Below, in pieces: positions 17,074-26,462 of a stretch of 64,000 bases of DNA. Source of the DNA: Brevibacillus fluminis. GTDB taxonomy: Bacteria > Bacillota > Bacilli > Brevibacillales > Brevibacillaceae. The stretch covers positions 1-64,000 of the forward strand of contig NZ_RHHQ01000021.1 of NCBI RefSeq assembly GCF_003710825.1. The letters run 5' to 3'. How positions within the stretch are numbered: position 1 is the stretch's first letter; each line of letters begins with the position of its first letter. Position numbers and translations under genes: made by a program. The notes beneath the pieces were generated by a model. That model was not told where the DNA came from and made no database searches. It worked only from the letters and a program-made list of their open reading frames with translations.

Positions 17074-18186
17074 ATGTTGGACCCACGCATTAGCAAGCTG
17101 GCGGAAAATTTGGTCGCTTACTCCGTAGAGCTGAAGGAGAAGGAAAGTCTTTTGATTGAGGTGCGCGGGGAAGGGCACGTCTTGGCCCGCGAGTTGGTCA
17201 AGCAAGCTTACGCGGTTGGCGGATACCCGTATGTTCGCTACATTGACGCACAGATCCAACGGGAAATCTTGATGGGCACGTCCGAAGAGCGCACGGCGAA
17301 TCTGCGGAAATGGGAAGAGCAAATGATGGCTGACATCGATGCTTATATCGTGATCAACGGCTTCACGAACGACAGTGAAATGGCTGACGTTCCTGTGGAG
17401 AAGCGCCGCATTCACCAAGTGGGGATGCGTCCGATCATGGACCCGGTCATCAACAACAAGCGGTGGACCTTGCTGAACTTCCCAACAGCTGCGATGGCGC
17501 AAAACGCAGGAAAGCCAACCGCTGCATTCGAGGACTTTTATTTCGATGTATGCTCGCTTGACTACGCCAAAATGGGCAAAGCGTTTGAACCGCTGAAAGC
17601 GCTGATGGAACGTACGGACAAAGTGCAGATCAAGGGGCCGGGCACAGACCTGACCTTCTCGATTAAAGGCATTCCTGCAGTCATTTGCTCGGGTGAAAGA
17701 AACATTCCAGACGGGGAAATCTATACGTCTCCTGTGCGCGACTCAGTGAACGGCACGATCACCTTCAATGCAGCGACGGTCTATATGGGCACTAAGTTCG
17801 AAAACATCCGCCTCACGTTTGAAGCGGGAAAAGTCGTGGAAGCGGTCGGCAGCGACACCAAGCGTCTGAACGAAATTCTCGACAGCGACGAAGGCTCCCG
17901 CTACATCGGAGAATTTGCGATTGCCGTTAACCCGTACATCCTTCATCCGATGGGCGACATCCTGTTTGATGAAAAGATCGACGGCAGCTTCCATTTTACC
18001 CCTGGCCAGGCTTACGAGAGCGCAGACAATGGCAATCGCAGCGTCGTTCATTGGGATATGGTCAATATCCAACGCGCTGATTACGGCGGCGGGGAAATTT
18101 GGTTCGATGACGTGCTGATTCGCAAAGACGGCCTGTTCGTTTTGCCGGAGCTGCTCGCGTTGAACCCAGAAAACCTGAAAAACTAG
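17074..18186 (+). CDS. Aminopeptidase of family M29 (AmpS/thermophilic type)
   Basis: 370 residues. Family features include GPGTDLTFSIKG, CSGERNIPDGEIYTSP, GEFAIAVNP, GSFHFTPGQAY and VVHWDMV; the Glu, His and Asp residues within these bind two metal ions. The enzyme removes N-terminal residues from peptides in the cytoplasm with broad specificity. At 370 residues it is shorter than the roughly 410-residue AmpS but covers all the metal-binding motifs. GAAGGGG precedes the ATG start. It ends at a strong terminator that also carries the ribosome site of the next gene. Confidence 0.85.
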   Translation: MLDPRISKLAENLVAYSVELKEKESLLIEVRGEGHVLARELVKQAYAVGGYPYVRYIDAQIQREILMGTSEERTANLRKWEEQMMADIDAYIVINGFTNDSEMADVPVEKRRIHQVGMRPIMDPVINNKRWTLLNFPTAAMAQNAGKPTAAFEDFYFDVCSLDYAKMGKAFEPLKALMERTDKVQIKGPGTDLTFSIKGIPAVICSGERNIPDGEIYTSPVRDSVNGTITFNAATVYMGTKFENIRLTFEAGKVVEAVGSDTKRLNEILDSDEGSRYIGEFAIAVNPYILHPMGDILFDEKIDGSFHFTPGQAYESADNGNRSVVHWDMVNIQRADYGGGEIWFDDVLIRKDGLFVLPELLALNPENLKN

Positions 18187-18193
18187 AGTTTTG

Positions 18194-18245
18194 CCCCTCA
18201 ATCCGCTACAATGGGAAAAAATGCGCGGATGTGAGGGGTTTTTTT
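18194..18245 (+). terminator. Terminator containing the ribosome site of the next gene
   Basis: CCCCTCA-ATCCGC (18194-18206) pairs with GCGGAT-G-TGAGGGG (18225-18238), followed by seven T residues (18239-18245) and at once by the GTG start at 18246. The GAGGGG in the 3' arm is also the Shine-Dalgarno of the downstream gene. Confidence 0.8.
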
Positions 18246-19181
18246 GTGAGTCAGAGCAGATGGCGGGAATATGTGGCAACGGAAGCGGACACCGAGCTAA
18301 CGGTCGAGCAAGTGATTCGGGAAAAATTGATGGTGTCTGGCAGAATGCTGCAGCGTTTGACCCGAAGCAAAGGTATCCAGTTGAACAGAAAGACCCCGTT
18401 TTTGGGACGGAAAGTAAAAGTGGGCGATCGAATCAGCGTGCGGGTAGTAGACAAACCGGATCCGGCAGCAAGTGCAGGGGCACAGATGCTGCTGATGAAC
18501 CCGGATTTGCCAGCACCCGACGTCCTGTATGAGGATAACGAATACATCATTATCAACAAACCGGCCGGAATGATGGTTCATCCAGTCGGCGAAGGGCAAA
18601 ATGAGACGCTTGTGCATGTGCTGACTGCTTATTGGGCGGCAAAAGGAGCGCCGGCTGTTCCTCATCCGGTCCATCGGCTGGACAAGGAAACATCGGGCAC
18701 CGTGCTGATCGCCAAAAGCAGCTACGCCCACCAGCTGGCAGACCGTCTGCTGCGCGACAACAAGATCAGCCGAGAATATGTGGCGGTTTTGAGCGGAGTT
18801 GTTGCTTCTGACGAGGGGGCGGTCAACGCCCCGATTGCACGCGATCCTTTGCATAAGGTGCGGCGCCGCGTGCATGCCAAAGGCGAGAATGCCGTTACCC
18901 ACTACAAAGTTTTGGCGCGGTCGGAGTCGATGACATTGGTGGAAGCGTGGCTGGAGACGGGGCGTACCCACCAAATTCGCGTTCATTTTGCCCATCTCGG
19001 CCATCCCCTACTCGGCGATACCCTCTACGGCGGCGAGCGAAGTAAAGCGACGGGGCAGGCGCTCCATGCGCACCGGCTATCGTTTGTTCACCCGGTCACA
19101 AGCGCTCCGATTGCAGTCGAAGCCAAGCTGCCGGCAGGGCTGGCTACTTTTATCGAACAGGAATTCAAGCAGAACATCTAA
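18246..19181 (+). CDS. RluA/RluD-family pseudouridine synthase
   Basis: 311 residues. An S4-like N-terminal region (ELTVEQVIREKLMVSGRMLQRL) precedes the catalytic domain with HRLDKETSGTVLIAKSS, whose Asp is the nucleophile, and the conserved TGRTHQIRVHFAHLGHPLLGD. It converts uridines in rRNA or tRNA to pseudouridine; the target is not readable. Starts with GTG 18246, since GAGGGG lies seven bases upstream. A second in-frame GTG (18231) would precede that site. Its ribosome site is buried in the upstream terminator. Confidence 0.87.
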   Translation: MSQSRWREYVATEADTELTVEQVIREKLMVSGRMLQRLTRSKGIQLNRKTPFLGRKVKVGDRISVRVVDKPDPAASAGAQMLLMNPDLPAPDVLYEDNEYIIINKPAGMMVHPVGEGQNETLVHVLTAYWAAKGAPAVPHPVHRLDKETSGTVLIAKSSYAHQLADRLLRDNKISREYVAVLSGVVASDEGAVNAPIARDPLHKVRRRVHAKGENAVTHYKVLARSESMTLVEAWLETGRTHQIRVHFAHLGHPLLGDTLYGGERSKATGQALHAHRLSFVHPVTSAPIAVEAKLPAGLATFIEQEFKQNI

Positions 19182-19237
19182 CAGCAGGCTGCGGAAGCTG
19201 AAGGAATGACTTCAGTCTTTTGCGGCCTGTTTTTTTG
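19182..19237 (+). terminator. Terminator after the pseudouridine synthase gene
   Basis: CAGGCTGC pairs with GCGGCCTG, with an inner stem GCTGAAG/CTTCAGT, then seven T residues. Confidence 0.8.
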
Positions 19238-19296
19238 TCTTTTAATCGGGTGGGAGCGTGTGGCAAAAAAATTTTTTGTGAAAGCGCATGCAAGTG

Positions 19297-19325
19297 TTTA
19301 CACGCATAGGGAGCGAAGCTATAAT
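19297..19325 (+). promoter_or_regulatory. Sigma-A promoter of the tetR-adaptor-RND operon
   Basis: TTTACA (19297-19302), 17 bases, then TATAAT (19320-19325). This is a near-consensus promoter 60 bases before the tetR start. Confidence 0.75.
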
Positions 19326-19345
19326 CTGGATGTTGGTAGTCATGA

Positions 19346-19365
19346 AAGTAAGTAACCACTTGCTT
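19346..19365 (+). promoter_or_regulatory. Candidate TetR operator
   Basis: AAGTAAGT-N4-ACTTGCTT, a 20-bp inverted repeat with one mismatch per arm, begins 20 bases after the -10. Its place between promoter and tetR start suggests autoregulation of the efflux operon. Confidence 0.5.
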
Positions 19366-19384
19366 GTTTTGGAGGTTTGAAAGA

Positions 19385-20008
19385 ATGAATGAAGACTATA
19401 CGGATATACACGAGGGCAAGGGAGCCGAGCAGGAAACGAGGCAGCGCATCATCGCCGCCGCCAAGCAGCTCATGGCGGAAAAAGGCTATAAAGGCGCAAC
19501 CACACGAAAAATTGCTGAGCTTGCGGGCGTAAATGAAGTGACAGTTTTCCGCCATTTCAAAAATAAAGAAGGGCTTCTCGATGCTGCGTTGCTGGAAATG
19601 ACCGCGATCCGCGACCCGCTGGAAGCGTTTGTCAGAGATTTTAGCGGTAGCGTTGAGGAACTGCTTGCTGCCTATGCGAGACGCTATTATGAAATTTTGG
19701 TCGAACGCAAGGACAGCTTCATCATCTGCATGTTCGAAGCGCGCGACAGGCCGGAGCTGGCGCAGTTGTTTTGCCGCATACCAGAAGCAGCCATCGAGGT
19801 TTTGCGAGCCGAGCTAGAGAAATTGGCGAGCCAGGGCATTCTCGACGACCAGAAGGACCACGGCGTTGCTGCCCATATGCTTCTGTCTACGGTTTTAATC
19901 GAATTTATTGTTAATCAGCACATTGGATTGGAAACAACTTGTCCGATGGATGAATACCAGGTCATGCAGCATGCGTCTAACATCTTGTTCACCGGGCTAA
20001 GAAAATAA
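19385..20008 (+). CDS. TetR/AcrR-family regulator of the RND operon
   Basis: About 207 residues. An N-terminal helix-turn-helix is seen in RIIAAAKQLMAEKGYKGATTRKIAELAGVNEVTVFRHFKNKEGLLDAAL; the remainder is a helical ligand-binding domain. GGAGG stands nine bases before ATG 19385. It lies first in an operon with an efflux adaptor and an RND pump and likely represses it, being released by a pump substrate. Confidence 0.85.
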   Translation: MNEDYTDIHEGKGAEQETRQRIIAAAKQLMAEKGYKGATTRKIAELAGVNEVTVFRHFKNKEGLLDAALLEMTAIRDPLEAFVRDFSGSVEELLAAYARRYYEILVERKDSFIICMFEARDRPELAQLFCRIPEAAIEVLRAELEKLASQGILDDQKDHGVAAHMLLSTVLIEFIVNQHIGLETTCPMDEYQVMQHASNILFTGLRK

Positions 20009-20035
20009 AGCGCACGAATGGAGCGAGAGCGAACC

Positions 20036-21277
20036 ATGAAAAACAAATGGCTCACAGTATTATTACTTTCCGGGCTGGTTGTCACGACGGCCGCATGCAG
20101 CCAAAAGGATAACCCGACAGCCCAACAAGCCCCGGTGGATACAAAGCAAGTTGAGGCGATGGCGGTCAAGCCGGAAAAAGTGGGACGGATCAGTGAACTG
20201 TCAGCCACACTGCAGCCTTATGAAGAAGCGACAATATCCTTTGAAGTAGGCGGGCGGATCACCCAACTCGCAAAAGAGGAAGGGGACGCAGTCAAGGCAG
20301 GCGAAGTGCTGGCTAGTCTCGATTCCCAGGATTATTCTCTCCAGCTAGCCTTGGCGGATACGACGGTGAAGCAGTCGGGAGCCGTGCTGAGCAAGGTCAA
20401 CAACGGAGCGCGCGAGCAGGAACTACTGCAAGCCAAGCTGCTCGTGGATAAAGCGACCATCGGTTATCAAAAAGCGCAGGACGACTTTAATCGCGTGCAA
20501 AAACTGTTCAAGGAACAGGCCGTCTCGCAAAACGATCTGGACAACGCGAAAGATGCTCTGGACATTGCCCAGAAAGATTTGGAATCAGCCAAGCAATCAT
20601 ACTCGCTGACCACGCAGGGCGCGCGTGTCGAGGACAAAGCGGCGCAGCGCTCCACCTATGATCAGGCGCTGGTTGCCAAGCAGCAAGCAGCCCGCACGCT
20701 TTCGAAGACACAGCTGGCTTCTCCCATCCAGGGAACTATCTTGGCGAAGCTGAATGCGGCCGGCCAGCTGGTCGGCGCAGGAGCTCCCGTTTACAAGATC
20801 GGTATGATTGACACATTGAAAACCGTCCTGCCCGTTCCTGACTACGAGATCGGGGCGTGGAAGGTAGGAGATTCGGTCGATGTGGCTCTTTACGACCAGA
20901 AGCGCTCAGGAAAAGTAGCGAAAATTTACCCGGCGACGAACGAAAGCACAGGCACGATCGGGGTGGAAATCACAATTCCAAACCCTAAGCACGATTGGTT
21001 TGCGGGGCAAGTGATCAAAGCGAGCAAGACGATCGAAGGAAAAACCGGCATTTTTGTCCCTGCCGCAGCAGTCATCAGCCAAGGGGAAGCGCAGCCGTAT
21101 GTGTTTGTGGTGAATGGCGGGAAAGCGGTCAAAACGAGCGTCACCATCGGCGTGCTCATCCAAAACAAGCTGGAGATCACCTCTGGCCTCAAGGAAGGGG
21201 AGCAATTGGTGACCAAAGGAGCTGACCGGCTGTTTGACGGTGATGCCATCGAGCTGACGGGAGGGGCCAAGCAGTGA
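20036..21277 (+). CDS. RND efflux adaptor, lipoprotein (HlyD/AcrA type)
   Basis: About 413 residues. The N-terminus is a lipoprotein signal with the lipobox VVTTAACS, so the mature protein is lipid-anchored outside the membrane. A lipoyl-like half (EGDAVKAGEVLASLDSQDYSL), a coiled coil (about 115-200) and beta-barrel regions follow. It helps the RND pump encoded next, as AcrA does in Gram-negatives, but here there is no outer membrane to bridge. The stop overlaps the RND GTG start by four bases. The start may be ATG 20018, yet the signal peptide begins at 20036. Confidence 0.87.
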   Translation: MKNKWLTVLLLSGLVVTTAACSQKDNPTAQQAPVDTKQVEAMAVKPEKVGRISELSATLQPYEEATISFEVGGRITQLAKEEGDAVKAGEVLASLDSQDYSLQLALADTTVKQSGAVLSKVNNGAREQELLQAKLLVDKATIGYQKAQDDFNRVQKLFKEQAVSQNDLDNAKDALDIAQKDLESAKQSYSLTTQGARVEDKAAQRSTYDQALVAKQQAARTLSKTQLASPIQGTILAKLNAAGQLVGAGAPVYKIGMIDTLKTVLPVPDYEIGAWKVGDSVDVALYDQKRSGKVAKIYPATNESTGTIGVEITIPNPKHDWFAGQVIKASKTIEGKTGIFVPAAAVISQGEAQPYVFVVNGGKAVKTSVTIGVLIQNKLEITSGLKEGEQLVTKGADRLFDGDAIELTGGAKQ

Positions 21278-24200
21278 TCGGATACATCGTTAAAAAACGC
21301 AAAATCACACTGCTATTCTTTGTCATGGTCGCCATGGTTGGCTTCATGAGCTTTTTCCAGCTTCCCAGGCAAGATTATCCTGACATCGTCATAAACGTGG
21401 CGACGGTCACAACCGTATTACCCGGTGCATCCCCGGAAAAAGTGGAGCAGACAGTCACCAAAAAGCTGGAGGAAAAAATCAACGAGCTGCAAGGCATCAA
21501 GTCGATTCAGTCAACCTCCAGCCTGGGTGTTTCGGTTATCGTGATCGAAACGGAAGGTGATGTTGAACCCAAGCAAAAGTTCGACGAGCTGCGCAAAAAA
21601 GTGCAGGACGCCAAAGCTGATTTGCCAAATGACGCCAAGCAGCCGATCATCAATGATGACCTGAATCGTACCTTTATTCAATCGATTGCGGTCTATGCCG
21701 ATACACGGGAACAAGTGAACAGCCTGCGTGATTTGCTGAAAACGTGGAAGGATCAGCTTCGTACCATTCCCAACGTCGCCGATGTCACGATTGGCGGGTT
21801 GCCGGAGCAAGAGGTACGTATTGATGTTGATACGCAAAAGCTGCAAAACTACGGTCTTTCTTGGGCCCAGGTCATGTCGGCGGTCAAGACTGAAAATGAA
21901 AAGATACCGCTCGGCGATTTGACGGTGAGCGACCGCACGTATCAGCTCAAAATTAATGAGACGCGCAGTATCGATGAGCTGAACAATATCATCCTTTCCA
22001 AAACGCCGGAAGGCTTTCCAGTCTATCTCAAAGACATCGGCAAGGTTACCATGTCGACCGAGCAGGTAAAAACGTACTCGTACTACAACGGAAAACCATC
22101 TGTCACGCTGAGCATCAACGCGGAGACGGGCAGCGATGTTCCCGATCTGCAAAAACGGGTTGATGCGATGATGGAGACTCTCGGAAAAACGCTGCCTGCC
22201 TATGCGCACAAGGAGTCGATCTACTCCCAAAACGAGCGGGTTAACGAGCTGTTCAGTGAGCTGGTTCGCGAAATGGGCATTGCGATCGTGTCGGTGCTGC
22301 TAGTATGTACGCTAGGCTTGAACGTGATCACCTCGCTTGTCGTGGCCATGGCGATTCCGATTTCGATCGCCGTTGGTCTAATCTTTCTGCCGCCGATGGG
22401 CATTACGCTCAACTTTATCTCCATCGGGGCGCTCATCATCGTCTTGGGGATTTTGGTCGATGACGCGGTCGTTGTTAATGACAACATCGAGCGCAGACTG
22501 TCCGTACTGCGTGAGAAGCCGTTTGATGCCTCCGTCAAGGGCGCGAAGGAAGTATCCATCTCGATTCTTACCGCGACCCTCGCAACCATGGCTTCCTTTG
22601 CCCCGCTCATGTTCCTGAGCGGAAACACGGGACAGTTTATCAGACCGATGCCTGCGATCATTTCGTTGACGATGCTGGCTTCTATGATCATGTCGCTCAC
22701 GATCATCCCGATTTTCCGGGAATGGTATGAGAAACGCAGTAAAAAGAGCGTCGATTCCTACCGCAAGCCAGCAGGGCTTTTAGGCGTCCAGATTCATCAA
22801 TTGACGCAATGGTATGCCAACCGATTGATGCCACGAATGCTGAAGCGACCGCTCTTGACCGGGATGGTCGGCGTTATGATCGGCACCGCAGCATACGGAT
22901 TGATCCCGCTCACGCCGGTTCAATTGTTCCCCAAATCGGACCAAGAGGTGTTTTTGGTCAATATCCGCGTGCCGGTAGGAAGCAGCATTGAGAAGACCGA
23001 CAAGGTGGTCGGCGACGTTTCCGATTGGGTCATGCAGCAAAAAGGCGTTACCGATGTAGCCGCCTATGCGGGAGAAAGCGCCCCGAAAATGTTCAGCGGA
23101 GATACCGATAATGGCTCGGGTATCATGGTGGGACAAATTGTCGTTAAATATGACTCGCATCAAATGCATGCTTCCGATATCATTGAGCCATGGCGAGTTG
23201 AACTGAAAAAACGCTTCCCGGAAGCCAGCGTAGTCCCGAAAGAGCTGGATATGGGACCACCGGTCGGCAAGCCGATCGCCGTGCGCATCTATGGACAAAA
23301 CATCGATACGCTGCGCAGCATTTCCAAAGAGCTGAAGGAGAAAATCTCCAAAGTTCCCGGAACCCTTGATATCCAGGATGATATGGGGTTTGAGCGGTAC
23401 ACGCTTCAATTCGAGGTGAACAAAGACCTGATGCAGCAAAAGCTGGTCAATTACACTGAGCTGTCCCGCACGCTGCGGTTAGTCAGTGAAGGGATTGAGT
23501 TCAGCCAGTTCGATACCGGGAACGATCTAATTGACATGAAAGTATATTTGGAAAAAACGGATGAAGATCCGTCGATGATTTTCCAGCGTCTGACCGTCAT
23601 GAATGCGTTGGGACAACAAATCCCGCTTTCGCAGCTCGCGCAAATCAAACCGACGTTCAGCATTCAAAAAGTGCTGCACCGCAACTTGTCGCGTGAAGTG
23701 ACCATTTACGGTGACGTGAGCGGACGTACAGCTACCGATGTGATGAAGGATATTTTGCCGATCGTCAAATCGACACAGCTACCTGAAGGCTATCGCTATG
23801 AAATTGGCGGGGAAACATCGGAGCAAACCGACATCTTCCTTGATATGGGTAAGCTATCGATCATCGTAGTGTTCCTGATCTTGATTTTAATTGCGATGCA
23901 ATTTTATTCGTTGACCATGCCGGTGCTGGTCATGAGCACGATCTATCTTGCCTTTGCCGGAAGTCTGATCGGGCTGTTCATCACGCAGACGCCACTTGGC
24001 TTCATGACGATGATGGGCGTGATCTCGCTGTCCGGGATCGTGGTGCGAAACGGTATCGTGCTGATCGAATTTATCGAAGAGGCGCGTCATGCTGGCACAG
24101 AGCTGAAGGAAGCGGTCATCCATGCGGGTGAGGCGCGGTTGCGGCCGATCTTGCTTACTTCCTTTACGGCGGTAGCCGGTTTGACGCCGCTTGCCCTGAC

Positions 24201-24381
24201 CGGCGATGTGCTGTTCAAACCGCTGGCTGTGACGATTATCTTCGGTCTGCTTTTCTCCACGATGCTGACGCTGATCGTCGTTCCCGCCTTCTATATGGTA
24301 TTGGCGAGAAGGAAGGCAAAAAGGCTCGCGAAAAAAGCAGCAAAACGTCCTGATTTGTATGGAGAGCAGGTCGAAGTATAA
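21274..24381 (+). CDS. RND-superfamily efflux pump (AcrB/SwrC-like)
   Basis: 1,035 residues, twelve membrane segments with two large external loops (about 30-330 and 555-855). Helix 4 has GILVDDAVVVNDNIE with the paired Asp residues that relay protons. The second repeat begins VVFLILILIAMQF. B. subtilis SwrC (surfactin self-resistance) is the nearest well-known Gram-positive relative. It probably exports hydrophobic or amphiphilic compounds with the lipoprotein adaptor. Translation is coupled to the adaptor by a GTGA overlap. Confidence 0.9.
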   Translation: MIGYIVKKRKITLLFFVMVAMVGFMSFFQLPRQDYPDIVINVATVTTVLPGASPEKVEQTVTKKLEEKINELQGIKSIQSTSSLGVSVIVIETEGDVEPKQKFDELRKKVQDAKADLPNDAKQPIINDDLNRTFIQSIAVYADTREQVNSLRDLLKTWKDQLRTIPNVADVTIGGLPEQEVRIDVDTQKLQNYGLSWAQVMSAVKTENEKIPLGDLTVSDRTYQLKINETRSIDELNNIILSKTPEGFPVYLKDIGKVTMSTEQVKTYSYYNGKPSVTLSINAETGSDVPDLQKRVDAMMETLGKTLPAYAHKESIYSQNERVNELFSELVREMGIAIVSVLLVCTLGLNVITSLVVAMAIPISIAVGLIFLPPMGITLNFISIGALIIVLGILVDDAVVVNDNIERRLSVLREKPFDASVKGAKEVSISILTATLATMASFAPLMFLSGNTGQFIRPMPAIISLTMLASMIMSLTIIPIFREWYEKRSKKSVDSYRKPAGLLGVQIHQLTQWYANRLMPRMLKRPLLTGMVGVMIGTAAYGLIPLTPVQLFPKSDQEVFLVNIRVPVGSSIEKTDKVVGDVSDWVMQQKGVTDVAAYAGESAPKMFSGDTDNGSGIMVGQIVVKYDSHQMHASDIIEPWRVELKKRFPEASVVPKELDMGPPVGKPIAVRIYGQNIDTLRSISKELKEKISKVPGTLDIQDDMGFERYTLQFEVNKDLMQQKLVNYTELSRTLRLVSEGIEFSQFDTGNDLIDMKVYLEKTDEDPSMIFQRLTVMNALGQQIPLSQLAQIKPTFSIQKVLHRNLSREVTIYGDVSGRTATDVMKDILPIVKSTQLPEGYRYEIGGETSEQTDIFLDMGKLSIIVVFLILILIAMQFYSLTMPVLVMSTIYLAFAGSLIGLFITQTPLGFMTMMGVISLSGIVVRNGIVLIEFIEEARHAGTELKEAVIHAGEARLRPILLTSFTAVAGLTPLALTGDVLFKPLAVTIIFGLLFSTMLTLIVVPAFYMVLARRKAKRLAKKAAKRPDLYGEQVEV

Positions 24382-24398
24382 AATGAGAGTGGAATGAG

Positions 24399-24426
24399 CA
24401 AGGGGACCTGGCTACAGGTCCTCTTG
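24399..24426 (+). terminator. Hairpin after the RND gene
   Basis: CAAGGGGACCTG-GCTA-CAGGTCCTCTTG, with one G-U pair. The following sequence (ATTCCTTTC) is only moderately T-rich. Confidence 0.55.
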
Positions 24427-24458
24427 ATTCCTTTCAAAGAAAAGGATGGTGGAGCATC

Positions 24459-25757
24459 GTGCTGCAGGAGCCGGAACTGTTACATGAGGAAAAAGTATTT
24501 AAAGACCCGGTGCACCGCTACGTCCATGTCCGGGAAAAGCTGATTTGGGACCTGATCGATTCTCCCGAATTCCAGCGTCTCCGCCGCATCCGCCAGCTGG
24601 GGACAAGCTATCTCACCTTTCATGGCGGCGAGCATAGCCGTTTCAACCATTCACTAGGCGTCTATGAAATCATGCGCCGCATTTTGGAAACCTTTGAAGG
24701 CAGAATTACGCTGACGAGGGAAGAAAAGCTTCTCTGCCTTTGCGCAGCGCTGCTGCATGACGTTGGGCACGGTCCGTTTTCCCATTCGTTTGAAAAAGTG
24801 TTCCGCTTCCACCATGAAGAATGGACCAAGGAAGTTATCACAGGCGATACCCACATCAATCAAATTTTGCGCAGAGTCAGTCCGCAATTCCCGCAAAAAG
24901 TGGCGGAGGTCATTGCCAAGACCTATAACAACAAGCTGATCATCAGCCTGGTTTCCAGCCAGATCGATGCTGACCGGATGGATTACTTGCTGCGAGACGC
25001 TTATTTCACCGGCGTCAATTACGGCAATTTCGATATCGAACGCATTTTGCGCGTGATGCGCCCCCATGATGAAGGAATTGTGTTCAAATTCAGCGGCATG
25101 CATGCCGTCGAAGACTACATCATGTCCCGCTACCAGATGTATTGGCAAGTCTACTTCCATCCCGTGACACGCAGTGCGGAGGTTGTCCTGAACAAAATTT
25201 TTCAGCGTGCGAAGCATCTGTATCAACAAGGCTTTGCTTTCCAGCGGGAACCGGTCGACTTGCTGCCGTTTTTCCAGGAAAAGCCGACGCTTGCGGATTA
25301 TTTGGCGCTTGATGAGTCGGTAGTGTTTTACTTCATGCACCAGTGGAGCCGTGACGCTGACCCCATTTTGTCGGACCTGTGCAACCGCTTTCTTGACAGG
25401 AATCTCTTTCAATACGTCGAATATAATCCGAGAGATTTTCGCCGCTTGAGCGAGCTGAAACAATTGCTCACCGACGCCGGAATTGACCCGGCCTATTATC
25501 TGGAAGTTGACTCTTCCTCCGATCTTCCTTATGATTTTTATCGCCGCGGAAAAGAAGAGGAGCGCATTCCGATCATGCTCCTCATGCCGAATGGCGAAGT
25601 TGCGGAACTGTCGACAAAGTCGGAGATCGTCGAATCGATTAGCGGTAAGCGCCGCTTTGACTATAAACTCTTTTTCCCGGCGGACAAGCTGGATGCGTTG
25701 CCGCGCGAGGTCGCGGATGAGATACGAAAACGTCTAGGAGTGATGGAGGATGCTTAA
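24459..25757 (+). CDS. ywfO: HD-domain phosphohydrolase (YwfO-like)
   Basis: 432 residues. The HD metal-binding motif is visible as the His of GGEHSRFNHSLGVYEI, then LLHDVGHGPFSHSFE (HD pair) and the later Asp of QIDADRMDYLLRDAYFTG. The family includes dNTP triphosphohydrolases related to SAMHD1; B. subtilis YwfO is its direct relative. GTG 24459 follows GGATGGTGGAG. It overlaps the ywgA start by eight bases, the same order as in B. subtilis. Confidence 0.85.
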   Translation: MLQEPELLHEEKVFKDPVHRYVHVREKLIWDLIDSPEFQRLRRIRQLGTSYLTFHGGEHSRFNHSLGVYEIMRRILETFEGRITLTREEKLLCLCAALLHDVGHGPFSHSFEKVFRFHHEEWTKEVITGDTHINQILRRVSPQFPQKVAEVIAKTYNNKLIISLVSSQIDADRMDYLLRDAYFTGVNYGNFDIERILRVMRPHDEGIVFKFSGMHAVEDYIMSRYQMYWQVYFHPVTRSAEVVLNKIFQRAKHLYQQGFAFQREPVDLLPFFQEKPTLADYLALDESVVFYFMHQWSRDADPILSDLCNRFLDRNLFQYVEYNPRDFRRLSELKQLLTDAGIDPAYYLEVDSSSDLPYDFYRRGKEEERIPIMLLMPNGEVAELSTKSEIVESISGKRRFDYKLFFPADKLDALPREVADEIRKRLGVMEDA

Positions 25758-26253
25758 CGGTCACGCCAAAATTTTGCGCCTGATTGAAATCGCAGGTGAG
25801 GTAAGCGGCCGCAAGAAATTGCACAAGATGGTGTTTATCGCGAAAAAGCTGAATGTAGATTTCGATGACCGTTTTCAATTTCATATGTACGGACCGTATT
25901 CGGAAGAATTGACGTTGCGTGTTGATGAGCTTTGCAATCTGGGCCTGCTTGACGAAGAGATGGAGACAAAGGGCGCGATTCAAAAGTATCGATACATACT
26001 CAACGAGGTCGGCAGCGATTTCCTCCGTTTTCATGAGGCGGACCTCGGCTACGGGGAGGCGCTAATTCGCCGGATGAACCAGGAGAATTCCCGGTTTCTT
26101 GAGTTGGTCTCTACCATTCTCTATTTCGATACGCTGATGTATGAGGAAATGAAGGAAAAAGTTTTTACACTAAAAAGCAAGCAAAAATATACAGAGGAAG
26201 AGATTTTGAAAGGACTCGCTTTTGTGGACGAGCTTCGTGGATTACAGCACTGA
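25750..26253 (+). CDS. ywgA: YwgA-family protein
   Basis: 167 residues, cytoplasmic. It looks like a winged-helix-like N-terminal part (LRLIEIAGEVSGRKKLHKMVFIAKKL) followed by FHMYGPYSEELTLRVDELCNLGLL, a pattern shared with YwgA and with Panacea-type antitoxin domains (HK..YxA..., GPY). No catalytic motif is seen. Overlap with ywfO suggests a joint role; function unknown. Confidence 0.75.
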   Translation: MLNGHAKILRLIEIAGEVSGRKKLHKMVFIAKKLNVDFDDRFQFHMYGPYSEELTLRVDELCNLGLLDEEMETKGAIQKYRYILNEVGSDFLRFHEADLGYGEALIRRMNQENSRFLELVSTILYFDTLMYEEMKEKVFTLKSKQKYTEEEILKGLAFVDELRGLQH

Positions 26254-26293
26254 TCAGGAATTTATTATGTTGAGCGTGAAGTCGTTCGAAAAG

Positions 26294-26388
26294 CCACACC
26301 TGCTGATTTTTTTAGTGGGTGTTTTTTTATGGAGTGCTACGAATGTAATATGGGGAAAGCTCTGCTGCACATGCGGCGGAGTTTTTTT
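26294..26388 (+). terminator. Two terminators after ywgA
   Basis: The better one, 26360-26388, is CTCTGCTGC-ACAT-GCGGCGGAG with two G-U pairs and seven T residues. A weaker stem (ACACC/GGTGT) with a T run lies at 26296-26328. They separate the ywfO-ywgA operon from the surface-protein cluster. Confidence 0.6.
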
Positions 26389-26462
26389 ATTGCGAGTAAC
26401 CCAACTTTTTTTGTCCCAACTCGGGAAGCGATAATAGGTAAAACGTTGGGAGGGATAACGGG

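Noticed and set aside
26222..26434. 70-residue frame overlapping the ywgA 3' end
   Set aside because: It runs through two terminator hairpins and T runs and has no ribosome site.
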